Of a stretch of 64,000 bases of DNA, positions 1-7,874 are shown piece by piece (positions within the stretch are counted from its first letter, which is position 1; each line of letters opens with the position of its first letter). The notes under the pieces are model-generated. The model made no database searches, had not been told where the DNA came from, and saw only the letters and a list, made by a program, of their open reading frames with translations. The position numbers and the translations under genes were made by a program. Source of the DNA: Mycoavidus cysteinexigens_B (GTDB taxonomy: Bacteria > Pseudomonadota > Gammaproteobacteria > Burkholderiales > Burkholderiaceae); assembly GCA_031963465.1 (NCBI GenBank), contig JASSUG010000002.1:478674-542673 (forward strand), written 5' to 3'.

Positions 1-179
1 ACAGTACGCATATTTATTTCTCAGAAATCTTGATAACCAAATGGAATCAACTTTAAAGAAAAAATCATTAGATTAATAACGGTTATCTAACTATAGTTCA
101 GGATTGACGTTAACAAAAACTTATAATTTCTTAAATTAGGGTATTGATAAAAATAAGCAGCACCTACGGGGACGCATAC

Positions 180-1526
180 ATGCAACATACTTCCTTACCT
201 AGTGCCTCTGCAGTGAAATTGCTCAAGTCTAACAAAAAATCCTGGTCGGACAATTGGCACCACTGTATGGACCAACACGTTGGTATTGTGCCACTGCCGG
301 TATACTGCCTCATCATTGTTTGTCTGAGTGTGCTGCTTGCTTTAAACAAAATTCCAAACGATATTTCGGTGATGATCGCGGTACTCACCGTATTCGGCTT
401 TACTTGTGCCGAATTGGGCGCCCGCATTCCTGTTCTACGCCGAATCGGCGGCCCCGTCATTGTCACTACATTTTTACCTTCTTGCCTCGTTTACTACAAA
501 CTCTTGCCCAACGAGTTAGTCAGCTCAATCAACGATTTCTGGCAAGCCACCAACATCCTGTATTTATTTATCGCCTCCGTAGTTGTTGGCAGTATTCTTA
601 GTATGAACCGCTTAACCATCGTAAGAGGTTTCGCTAAAATCTTTATCCCCCTTGCCGCTGGCTCAATTGCCGCGGCTATCCTAGGCACCCTCACGGGCAT
701 GGCCTTCGGCCTGGACGCACACCGTACGTTCTTTTATATTGTCATCCCTATTATGGCTGGCGGCATCGGCGAAGGGGCGATCCCTCTTACCCTAGGTTAT
801 GCCGATATTATGAACCTGCCGCAACGTCAGCTCTTTGCCCAGGTTTTGCCTGCTGTGATGCTTGGCAATTTAACGGCTATTGTCTGTGCCGGTTTGCTCA
901 ATCAACTCGGCAAGCGCTACCCCCACTATACGGGCAATGGCCGCTTGCATGTCGACGACGATAGTGGGTTACTAAAGCCAAACAATACAAACTTGGCCTC
1001 AGTCGAAAATATTGCCGCAGCCGGCATGATCGCGATTACGCTCTATATCCTAGGCATCCTCACCCATAAACTGGTTGGCTTACCTGCTCCGGTTACGATG
1101 CTCTTTCTGGCGGTGCTCGCTAAGTTGACTTATGCGGTTTCTCCCAAGTTAGAGGATGGAGCACGTTCAGTTTACCGCTTTTTCTCGACAACCGTCACGT
1201 ACCCTCTACTTTTTGCGATTGGAGTCACGATTACGCCTTGGAGTGATTTAGTAGCGGCTTTTAATTTAGCGAATATCGTCACCATTGTCGTAACCGTGTT
1301 GACCCTCACTACGGTTGGTTTTTTTGTTGGCCGCTGGGTCGGCCTATACCCGGTTGAAGGGGCGATTCTTAATGCATGTCACAGCGGCATGGGCGGCATT
1401 GGCGATGTGGCTATCCTGACTTCGGCTAATCGCCTACAGCTTATGCCTTTTGCGCAAATGGCAACGCGCCTAGGCGGGGCACTCACGATTACCATCGCTC
1501 TCTTATTGTTAGGCAATCTAACTTAA
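180..1526 (+). CDS. 2-hydroxycarboxylate transporter, CCS family (copy 1)
   Basis: Inner-membrane secondary transporter of the 2-hydroxycarboxylate family (CitS, CitP, MaeN and CimH are known members), expected to import citrate, malate or a similar acid with Na+ or H+. About ten hydrophobic segments are visible. Both family signature loops are present: MAGGIGEGAIPL in the middle and HSGMGGIGDVAILTSA near the C-terminus. Close after the second loop is ATRLGG, whose Arg corresponds to the substrate-binding Arg of CitS. I chose the ATG at 180 (448 aa) because GGGGA lies 7 bases upstream. A TTG at 144 would add 12 residues and gives a length closer to the paralogue at 27098-28477, but its SD spacing is poor. 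A terminator follows, so the binding-protein gene downstream is probably a separate transcript. The substrate cannot be read from sequence. Confidence 0.9.
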   Translation: MQHTSLPSASAVKLLKSNKKSWSDNWHHCMDQHVGIVPLPVYCLIIVCLSVLLALNKIPNDISVMIAVLTVFGFTCAELGARIPVLRRIGGPVIVTTFLPSCLVYYKLLPNELVSSINDFWQATNILYLFIASVVVGSILSMNRLTIVRGFAKIFIPLAAGSIAAAILGTLTGMAFGLDAHRTFFYIVIPIMAGGIGEGAIPLTLGYADIMNLPQRQLFAQVLPAVMLGNLTAIVCAGLLNQLGKRYPHYTGNGRLHVDDDSGLLKPNNTNLASVENIAAAGMIAITLYILGILTHKLVGLPAPVTMLFLAVLAKLTYAVSPKLEDGARSVYRFFSTTVTYPLLFAIGVTITPWSDLVAAFNLANIVTIVVTVLTLTTVGFFVGRWVGLYPVEGAILNACHSGMGGIGDVAILTSANRLQLMPFAQMATRLGGALTITIALLLLGNLT

Positions 1527-1631
1527 TTGCTATCTCAACGCGCAACACGGCGCTATACCAGCACTCAAAAATCGTTTGATTATTACTCAAAACCGAGCCA
1601 AGACGATAAAATATCAAACTAGAATTTTTGA

Positions 1632-1657
1632 GGGCTCGCAGCGAATGCCCCTTTTTT
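1632..1657 (+). terminator. Rho-independent terminator after CCS transporter 1
   Basis: A GGGCTCG stem pairs with CGA(AT)GCCC around a three-base CAG loop and is followed by CC and six T. It lies about 105 bp after the transporter stop and about 225 bp before the next start. The rest of the 356-bp gap 1527-1882 shows no gene I can support and should contain the promoter of the binding-protein gene. Confidence 0.6.
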
Positions 1658-1882
1658 AGGCTAGCCTTTACCCAAGCAGTTAAACCAAACGGCTGGCTTA
1701 ACCGTAAGCTTTAATCAGCACCTCCAAGTTGCAGGCCTCAATCATCAAAGGTCTTTGACCTAACATGAGGCTCACACTTCTATTGAAAACTGGCGCAAGG
1801 ATTAGAATTTAACTCAGCCGACCAGCGCCTTTAAATACAGCCGTCTACCGAATTTTCAGCCACGCATTAAGAATACACACAT

Positions 1883-2968
1883 ATGGTTAATAATAAGAGC
1901 CCACTCCAAAGCCTGCATCGTCGCAAAGTCATGAAGGCCGCGACGTTTGGCGCAGCGGTCATCGCCGCTCCATTTATTTGGACCGCATCTCGAGTCACCT
2001 CAAAGAAAATTGTCATACGCGATGCAGGAGGAATTTTCACCGAGATCTATAAAAAAGCGTTTTACGAGCCTTTTACAAAAGCAACCGGCATTAAAATTGT
2101 CAGTGTTTCATCACTTGCCGAGCCTATCGCACAGATTCGGACAATGGTCGAATCCAAGCGCTATCTATGGGATATGGCCGCTATCAGCCGGTTCTCTATT
2201 TTGTCATTAACCGCTGACATACCTTATTTAGAGCCGCATGAATTTAAAAACGATCCGGTCATTTCGTCGATTCCGCCGCACTTTATCCTGCCGCATGGTG
2301 TTGGGATAAATATATATAGTACTGTGCTTGCCTACCGTACAGATGCCTTTAAGGAGCGCCAGCCGCCGCAATCCTGGAAGGATCTATGGGATGTGCAGAA
2401 TTTCCCTGGCCGGCGCAGTCTTCGCAAGCATCCTTTTGACACCATTGAACAAGCATTGATGGCTGCTGGCATCAATCCAAATGCAGTCTATCCATGCAAT
2501 CTCGAACAGGCATTTCAAAGCCTTGAAAAAATCAAACCGCACATTGCAGCCTGGTGGACAAGCGGAGCTCAGACGGAGCAGATGCTGAAGTCCGGCGAGA
2601 TAGATTTAACCTCTGTTTGGGCCGCCCGCGCGCAGTCGATTATTGACGCTGGTGCACCCGTTGCGATTGCATGGGATCAACATATTTATAGTTGTGAGAG
2701 TTGGGCCATTTTGAAAGGAACGCCTCACGCCGAACTATGTCGTCAATTCATTCAATTTGCTTCCCATCCAAAGCGACAAGCGTTGCTTGCACCCTACGCC
2801 ATCACGCCCACTCAGCCTGATGCTCTTAAATATATTCACCCGAAGCATGCTAAGTTACTGCAAATATCTCCTGACAGCCTCAAGCGAGGTTTATATAATA
2901 ATGGTTCATATTGGCTAAAACACCAAGCGGAAGTCATTACGCATTTTGACGACTGGCTGCTCACCTGA
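1883..2968 (+). CDS. Tat-exported periplasmic solute-binding protein (copy 1)
   Basis: A 361-aa periplasmic binding protein of the ABC type related to the polyamine/iron binders (SBP_bac family). The N-terminus has a Tat-like signal: RRKVMK at residues 13-18 followed by a hydrophobic stretch rich in Ala. The mature part carries typical two-lobe motifs, for example YRTDAFKERQPPQSWKDLWD and FPGRRSLR, and the late ILKGTPHAELCRQFI. No ABC permease or ATPase gene lies nearby. Its neighbour is instead a CCS secondary transporter, and the same pairing recurs at 24459-28477, where the homologue shares many blocks (PFTK-TGIK, YSTVLAYRTD, PFDTIE-ALMA, AWDQHIY). The ligand is unknown. It may act with the CCS transporter, with an ABC transporter elsewhere, or as a sensor. 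Confidence 0.8.
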   Translation: MVNNKSPLQSLHRRKVMKAATFGAAVIAAPFIWTASRVTSKKIVIRDAGGIFTEIYKKAFYEPFTKATGIKIVSVSSLAEPIAQIRTMVESKRYLWDMAAISRFSILSLTADIPYLEPHEFKNDPVISSIPPHFILPHGVGINIYSTVLAYRTDAFKERQPPQSWKDLWDVQNFPGRRSLRKHPFDTIEQALMAAGINPNAVYPCNLEQAFQSLEKIKPHIAAWWTSGAQTEQMLKSGEIDLTSVWAARAQSIIDAGAPVAIAWDQHIYSCESWAILKGTPHAELCRQFIQFASHPKRQALLAPYAITPTQPDALKYIHPKHAKLLQISPDSLKRGLYNNGSYWLKHQAEVITHFDDWLLT

Positions 2969-3018
2969 ACTTTTGCAAACATAAACATATCTGCAAAATT
3001 TTCTGCATAGGCTAAAAG

Positions 3019-3123
3019 CTAGCCGGCCAAAACTTCAGCTGCAGACTCTGCTTGAGCACTCGGAACCCCGGCTTCTTTCAAGCGCTTCAAAAACTTTAAC
3101 GTGTCAAATAAAGCAATAGCTAT
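3019..3123 (-). pseudogene. DUF1640-like coiled-coil gene relic
   Basis: On the minus strand a short frame reads IAIALFDTLKFLKRLKEAGV and continues PSAQAESAAEVLAG before a TAG. This resembles the first ~35 residues of DUF1640 proteins (bacterial relatives of the mitochondrial CCDC90/MCUR1 family), which begin with FDT-K-v-L--AG and AQAEA and normally run to about 200 aa. An AAGGA Shine-Dalgarno (complement of 3131-3135) sits at the right distance, but the expected start codon is ATA. Lost start plus premature stop suggest a decayed gene. It is the only recognisable content of the 311-bp gap 2969-3279, whose remainder is AT-rich and includes two GTTTAAATTT copies near 3141-3162. Confidence 0.4.
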
Positions 3124-3279
3124 TACAATTTCCTTAAGTCTGTTTAAATTTGTTTAAATTTAACATCTGTGCCATGTTTTCTCACAACTCATTAAATTAA
3201 CTAATTAGGTTAATTACCAACCAATTTATATTGGTATGCAACCCTTATTCTTTCTACGCAATCGCCAGAGCTTTTTGCT

Positions 3280-4092
3280 ATGTCCTTTATTCAAAACCTA
3301 ACTCACGCTTGGCAACGCACGGATTCGCTACTCTGTATCGGCCTTGACCCCGAGCCGGCACGTTTTCCAGCTCCATTCACGGGAAGTGCCGATAAGATTT
3401 TTGAATTTTGCCGCACGATTGTCGATGCCAGCGCCACTTATGCGTGTGCCTTCAAGCCACAAATTGCTTATTTTGCCGCGCACCGTGCCGAAGCTCAGCT
3501 TGAGCAGCTGATTGCGTATATCCACGCCGAATATCCTGGTTTACCAGTCATTCTTGATGCAAAGCGCGGCGACATCGGTAGTACGGCTGAGCAATATGCA
3601 CGCGAAGCCTTTGAGCGCTATCAAGCAGATGCCGTTACAGTGAATCCTTATATGGGTTTCGATTCGATTGAGCCTTACCTCGCCTATCAAGATAAAGGCG
3701 TCATTGTGCTCTGCCGGACCTCTAATCCAGGCGGCTCCGATTTACAGTTTCTTGAAAGCAATGGACGCCCGCTTTACCAAATTGTCGCCGAATATGCGAG
3801 CCAGAAATGGAATACAAATGGCCAGATTGGTTTGGTGGTGGGCGCTACTTTTCCTAATGAAATCGCCACTGTACGCCAGATTGTTGGCGACATGCCATTG
3901 CTCATTCCAGGCATAGGCGCGCAAGGCGGCGATATCGCTGCCACCATCAAAGCTGGGCGTACTGCGCAGGGTTTGGGTATGTTAATCAATTCCTCACGCG
4001 CAATCTTATATGCCAGTAATGGCAATGATTTTGCCGCAGCAGCAGGCAAAGCGGCACGGGAAACGCGTGATGCAATCAATCTATATCGTTAA
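3280..4092 (+). CDS. pyrF: Orotidine 5'-phosphate decarboxylase
   Basis: Catalyses decarboxylation of OMP to UMP, the last step of de novo pyrimidine synthesis, in the cytoplasm. The 270-aa length and the sequence LDAKRGDIGSTAEQYA, containing the catalytic Lys and Asp residues, identify the longer 'type 2' subfamily. Further family blocks are CIGLDPEPARFP near the N-terminus, VNPYMGFDS in the middle and LLIPGIGAQGGD near the phosphate-binding end. It is followed 88 bp later by the Mth938-like gene on the same strand. The start has only a weak Shine-Dalgarno (AGAG). Nothing is missing. Confidence 0.95.
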   Translation: MSFIQNLTHAWQRTDSLLCIGLDPEPARFPAPFTGSADKIFEFCRTIVDASATYACAFKPQIAYFAAHRAEAQLEQLIAYIHAEYPGLPVILDAKRGDIGSTAEQYAREAFERYQADAVTVNPYMGFDSIEPYLAYQDKGVIVLCRTSNPGGSDLQFLESNGRPLYQIVAEYASQKWNTNGQIGLVVGATFPNEIATVRQIVGDMPLLIPGIGAQGGDIAATIKAGRTAQGLGMLINSSRAILYASNGNDFAAAAGKAARETRDAINLYR

Positions 4093-4180
4093 CCAGCCCC
4101 GCCTAAACGGCGTTTCACATTGGCCCCTTTAGACAAATTGTAGCTCGTATTTATTTTTTAGACTTTTCGGAAATATCGTC

Positions 4181-4570
4181 TTGAAATTACACCCAGACCC
4201 ATCATCGGTGCACAATACTATCACCGCCTATGGCGCAGGATACGTTGAGATTAATCGAGAACGGTACACTCACAGCGTACTGGTACGGCCTAAAACACCT
4301 GTACAAACCTGGCCAGTATCGTCATTCAGCGCCTTAAGTGACGAGCATTTCAGCATGTTAACGACCGCGGCTCCAGCCGAAGAGATTGAGATCGTCATTT
4401 TTGGCAGCGGCGCACAGCTGCGTTTCCCCTCTGCTGAGTTCATTCGTACACTGACTGCCCGCAGAATTGGCGTTGAAACGATGGATCTTTATGCCGCCTG
4501 CCGTACTTATAATATTTTAGTTGCCGAAGGCCGCCAAGTCGTTGCCGCGCTGCTGATTGAAATGATTTAA
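4181..4570 (+). CDS. Mth938-like domain protein (DUF498 family)
   Basis: A 129-aa soluble protein of the Mth938/DUF498 family, the bacterial relatives of NDUFAF3, a mitochondrial complex I assembly factor. Recognisable blocks are NTITAYGAGYVEINRERY at the N-terminus, VIFGSGAQLRFP in the middle, and GVETMDLYAACRTYNILVAEGR at the C-terminus, which contains the conserved MDT/MDL-aC-TyN-L--EgR pattern. The start codon is TTG, chosen because family members begin MKLH and no ATG is available nearby. The biochemical role in bacteria is not established. Confidence 0.85.
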   Translation: MKLHPDPSSVHNTITAYGAGYVEINRERYTHSVLVRPKTPVQTWPVSSFSALSDEHFSMLTTAAPAEEIEIVIFGSGAQLRFPSAEFIRTLTARRIGVETMDLYAACRTYNILVAEGRQVVAALLIEMI

Positions 4571-4672
4571 GATGCTTGCCAAGGTAAATCCTACAGTGAA
4601 CACGCGATGAGACATAATAAAAGCCGACAGATTCAGACAGCCAAACCCTAACTCTCTTACGCGTATCTATTT

Positions 4673-6355
4673 ATGCATAACACTTCTTCATCACCACCCT
4701 TCTCCCGCACGGCTTTGCTGGTGTTGTGCGTTCTCTTCGCACTGATCTGGTTTATGCAATTAAATATCCGCCACTTGGTGCCGTCCGATGAGGGTCGTTA
4801 TGCCGAGATAGCACGGGAAATGCTGGTAAGCGGCGATTGGGTCACGCCACGCTACAATGGTTACCTCTATTTTGAGAAACCACCGCTGCAAACTTGGTTT
4901 AACGCCGCGACCTTCGCTTGGTTCGGCATTGGCGATTGGCAAGCGCGCCTGTACACAGCATTGTGCGGCTTTAGCGGCGTGCTGTTAGCAGGGTTTACTG
5001 GCGCACGCATTTTTGGCACGCGCGCGGGATTTTTTGCAGCCCTCGCACTTGCCTCCGCGCCCTATTGGAATTTGCTTGGGCATTTCAATGTGCTCGACAT
5101 GGGGTTAGCATTTTGGATGCAAGCGGGTTTATGTGCATTATTGCTAGCGCAGCGTCCAGGGATTTCAGCCACTGCGATGCGCAACTGGATGTGGTTGTGC
5201 TGGGCGTCAATCGCGCTGGCGGTATTAAGTAAGGGATTAATTGGCGCGGTCTTACCCAGTGCGGTACTCGTTTTATATACCCTAATCACGCGCGATTGGG
5301 CCCTCTGGAAGCGGCTGCATTTGATCAGCGGCGGCTTGATCTTTGCGGCCATTACAGTGCCATGGTTCGTGCTGATTCAACAACGCCATCCTGCATTTTT
5401 CGAGTTTTTCTTTATTGTTCAGCAATTTCGCCGCTACTTAACACCCGAGCAGAACCGCCCTGGTGCATTTTATTATTTCGTGCCAGTGCTCATGATTGGT
5501 TTTTTGCCATGGTTATCAATTCTTTGGCAAAGTGTACGGCATGCACTCAAATCCTCACCGCAGTCGAATGGTTTCTCGCCAGTCAAGCTGCTTCTGGTTT
5601 GGTCAACTTTCATTTTCATTTTCTTTAGTGCTTCGCATTCAAAGCTGATTTCCTACATCTTGCCAATCGCGCCTGCGATAGCACTTTTGCTTGGCCGCTA
5701 TTTACCTTTGATTGAGAAAACGCAATGGCGCCGTCATCTGATCGGCCAAACCGTACTCATTATATTTAGCTGCGCCGGCGCATTATATTTGGGCCATTTA
5801 GGCAGTACACCAGCCGAAAATGCACTTTATCGCGATTATCAAAGCTGGGTTTATCTCGCCCTCGCCGCCGCTTTGATCGGCATTGCTCTCTCGGCATGGA
5901 TTAACGCGCGCAATAAACCCTCAGCAACCATGCAGGCGCTGTTGGTTTATGCCTGCGGCTGGTTAGCGGCCACCACCATTGCCGGCAACGCCCATGATGT
6001 GTTCGGCCGGATAAGCTCTGGTGCCCCACTCGCCAGCACCGTACAAGCCGAGTTCTTAAAAGCGCCGGCTAATACGCCGTTTTATTCGGTCACGATGCTC
6101 GACCACACGATGCCATTTTATTTACGCCGCACCATGATCATGGTTGAGCATCCAGATGAACTACGTTTTGGCATTGAGCAAGAACCGCACAAATGGGTAC
6201 CCACACTCGAACTCTGGATTCAACGCTGGCAACAAGAGCGGTACGCGTTTGCATTATTGCCCGTATCACTTTATGCATCACTTGCTGCGCGCGGAGTGCC
6301 AATGCGAGTGATCGCACGTGATCCGCATCGCGTGATTATTGCTAAGCCAGCATAA
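4673..6355 (+). CDS. arnT: Lipid A 4-amino-4-deoxy-L-arabinose transferase (GT83/ArnT-like)
   Basis: Integral inner-membrane glycosyltransferase of the GT-C fold that moves L-Ara4N from undecaprenyl phosphate to lipid A on the periplasmic face, lowering surface charge and giving polymyxin resistance. At 560 aa it has about 12 hydrophobic segments. The first periplasmic loop carries PSDEGRYAEIAREML with the catalytic acidic residues, followed by YLYFEKPPLQTW, both typical of PMT/ArnT proteins. The genes downstream are the rest of the arn pathway, interrupted by an unrelated lipoprotein gene. Generic PMT-family transferases look alike, so the assignment rests on motifs plus context. Confidence 0.85.
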   Translation: MHNTSSSPPFSRTALLVLCVLFALIWFMQLNIRHLVPSDEGRYAEIAREMLVSGDWVTPRYNGYLYFEKPPLQTWFNAATFAWFGIGDWQARLYTALCGFSGVLLAGFTGARIFGTRAGFFAALALASAPYWNLLGHFNVLDMGLAFWMQAGLCALLLAQRPGISATAMRNWMWLCWASIALAVLSKGLIGAVLPSAVLVLYTLITRDWALWKRLHLISGGLIFAAITVPWFVLIQQRHPAFFEFFFIVQQFRRYLTPEQNRPGAFYYFVPVLMIGFLPWLSILWQSVRHALKSSPQSNGFSPVKLLLVWSTFIFIFFSASHSKLISYILPIAPAIALLLGRYLPLIEKTQWRRHLIGQTVLIIFSCAGALYLGHLGSTPAENALYRDYQSWVYLALAAALIGIALSAWINARNKPSATMQALLVYACGWLAATTIAGNAHDVFGRISSGAPLASTVQAEFLKAPANTPFYSVTMLDHTMPFYLRRTMIMVEHPDELRFGIEQEPHKWVPTLELWIQRWQQERYAFALLPVSLYASLAARGVPMRVIARDPHRVIIAKPA

Positions 6356-6400
6356 CGATACTTAATTACATTGCATTAAATTAAACCTGATGAGGCTTTT

Positions 6401-7261
6401 ATGAAAATCCTTAAATTTTATTTAATCATATTTTTTCAACTATTTGTGGTTGCTTGTGGGGGGGGCGGCTCAGAGGAAGGGGGAACACAAACTCAACCCT
6501 CTGAGATCGCAACACCCAGCTACTTTATAGATGCAACCAGCAGAAACAACTGCGCTATCGATGCAGTCAATGAAGCTTTAGGTGAAAAGTTCATCACACC
6601 GGAGGCTTATGAAAAATATATCATGCTTATTTATGCTGCTAAGTTCGAAAAAACTGCTAATGATAGTACATACTCTAAAGCAGCTAAAGATCAAGCAGCT
6701 AAAGATAAATCATTAAAATCTCACTATATTACAGAAAAACAATACCAGGCATTTTTGAAATTTTACAAATCGACTAAAGACCAAGAGGCTAAATTAATCG
6801 AATTGGAAGAAGAATTTAATAATTCTATGTTTGTAGATCCTAGTAGAATGAATTTCCATGAGTATAAAAAACACCATGGCATTCTAGGAGAGTTCAAAGA
6901 AGTAATGCGTGTTATTGACATAGTCAATGAAGCCTATAAACTAAAACTTCCACTCACTCTAACTGAAAAAGATTCATCCAAGTTTAACCTCTATGAAAGC
7001 CTAGTTATGCATCAAGTTGACCATTTCTTCACATTATCGAAAAAAAATGGGGATAAATTGGATAGTGTATCGCCAGCCCCGGAAATTCTTTCAAGCACTG
7101 CTCTTAGCGATCGGCTAGGGGCAATGACAGAGAACAATAGGCGTGCTGTCCCTGCTGTTGGCTTCACTTTAGCGCAAATTCAGCAAGCAAAAAAAGCCTT
7201 GCATGCAGACCCTGACGCATTTGAAAAACTTTTTACAGGCGCGCTTCAAGAGCCGAGCTAA
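6401..7261 (+). CDS. Putative lipoprotein with Josephin-like cysteine protease signature
   Basis: A 286-aa protein with a lipoprotein signal (FFQLFVVAC, lipid Cys19, then Gly/Ser). After a short linker, NNCAIDAVNEALGEKF (Cys51) resembles the cysteine box of Josephin-type deubiquitinases (LCAQHCLNNLLQGEYF in ataxin-3). Near the C-terminus DHFFTLSKKNGDKLDSV then SPAPEILSSTALSDRL (His208, Asp221) resembles the ataxin-3 His/Asn segment HWFTVRKLGKQWFNLNS followed by LLTGPELISDTYLALFL. The central part is Lys/Glu-rich and helical. The gene is visibly more AT-rich than its neighbours and sits between arnT and arnE, where arn operons normally carry no such gene, suggesting later insertion. The enzyme activity is inference; the aromatic pair before the acidic residue is missing. 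Confidence 0.6.
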   Translation: MKILKFYLIIFFQLFVVACGGGGSEEGGTQTQPSEIATPSYFIDATSRNNCAIDAVNEALGEKFITPEAYEKYIMLIYAAKFEKTANDSTYSKAAKDQAAKDKSLKSHYITEKQYQAFLKFYKSTKDQEAKLIELEEEFNNSMFVDPSRMNFHEYKKHHGILGEFKEVMRVIDIVNEAYKLKLPLTLTEKDSSKFNLYESLVMHQVDHFFTLSKKNGDKLDSVSPAPEILSSTALSDRLGAMTENNRRAVPAVGFTLAQIQQAKKALHADPDAFEKLFTGALQEPS

Positions 7262-7391
7262 AAAGGCTCTCCCTGCCCTCTTTAGCAATGAATACTGAGC
7301 AGCCAGGTAATGCAATGATTATGAGCCTTGGACTGAGCGCAATATGAAGCCGCATTGCTTGATCTGCTTTCGACCGTCTCGCGTTGGCCCA

Positions 7392-7424
7392 GAAAAGGAT
7401 TAGAATCCGACTTTAATCCTTTTC
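7392..7424. repeat. 11-bp perfect inverted repeat just before arnE
   Basis: GAAAAGGATTA at 7392-7402 pairs perfectly with TAATCCTTTTC at 7414-7424 around an 11-base loop. The hairpin ends 13 bases before the arnE start codon. It has no T tract immediately after it, so it is not a classical terminator. It could attenuate or protect the downstream arn message, or mark the edge of the inserted lipoprotein gene. Confidence 0.6.
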
Positions 7425-7437
7425 CTGAATCCTGCGC

Positions 7438-7809
7438 ATGAATCGAATCGCTTTATCCTGCATTTTAGGCGGCGTGTTACTCAACACCAGCGCCCAACTC
7501 TTACTTAAAGCCGGCGTCAACGCCGTCAGCCCATTCGAGTTCAGCCGAGCAAATATTGTACCCGTCGGGCTACAGTTGATGGCGCAATGGCCTATTATCG
7601 GCGGCCTGGTCTGTTATGCTTTCAGCCTTGTCGTGTGGATCGTTGGCTTATCACGAGTTGATGTGTCAATCGCCTATCCAATGTTATCGCTTGGCTATGT
7701 GTTGAATGCCCTGCTGGCCGCTTATTTCTTCGGTGAGACGCTGACATTACAGCGCTTAGTAGGTACAGGCATCATTTTGCTTGGCGTTTATGTCCTCGCA
7801 CGCGGTTAA
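7438..7809 (+). CDS. arnE: SMR-type subunit of the undecaprenyl phosphate-L-Ara4N flippase (ArnE-like)
   Basis: A 123-aa four-helix protein of the EmrE/SMR superfamily. In arn clusters such proteins (ArnE with ArnF) flip undecaprenyl-phosphate-Ara4N to the periplasmic side. Seen here are NTSAQLLLKAGVN in the first helix, WIVGLSRVDVSIAYPMLSLG in the centre and FFGETLTLQRLVGTGIILLGVYVL at the end, all typical SMR/EamA-like positions. Only one such gene is present in the cluster, so the transporter may be a homodimer or the partner may lie elsewhere. No clear Shine-Dalgarno precedes the ATG; a strong hairpin lies directly upstream. Confidence 0.8.
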   Translation: MNRIALSCILGGVLLNTSAQLLLKAGVNAVSPFEFSRANIVPVGLQLMAQWPIIGGLVCYAFSLVVWIVGLSRVDVSIAYPMLSLGYVLNALLAAYFFGETLTLQRLVGTGIILLGVYVLARG

Positions 7810-7874
7810 TGCGCTGGCTGCGCGATGATCATTACTCACTACTCCCCGTTACTTAATTCGTAAAGGATATCTTG

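Noticed and set aside
1883..2968. Part of a polyamine ABC importer
   Set aside because: No permease or ATPase genes are within reach of either copy, so a complete ABC importer cannot be called from this window.
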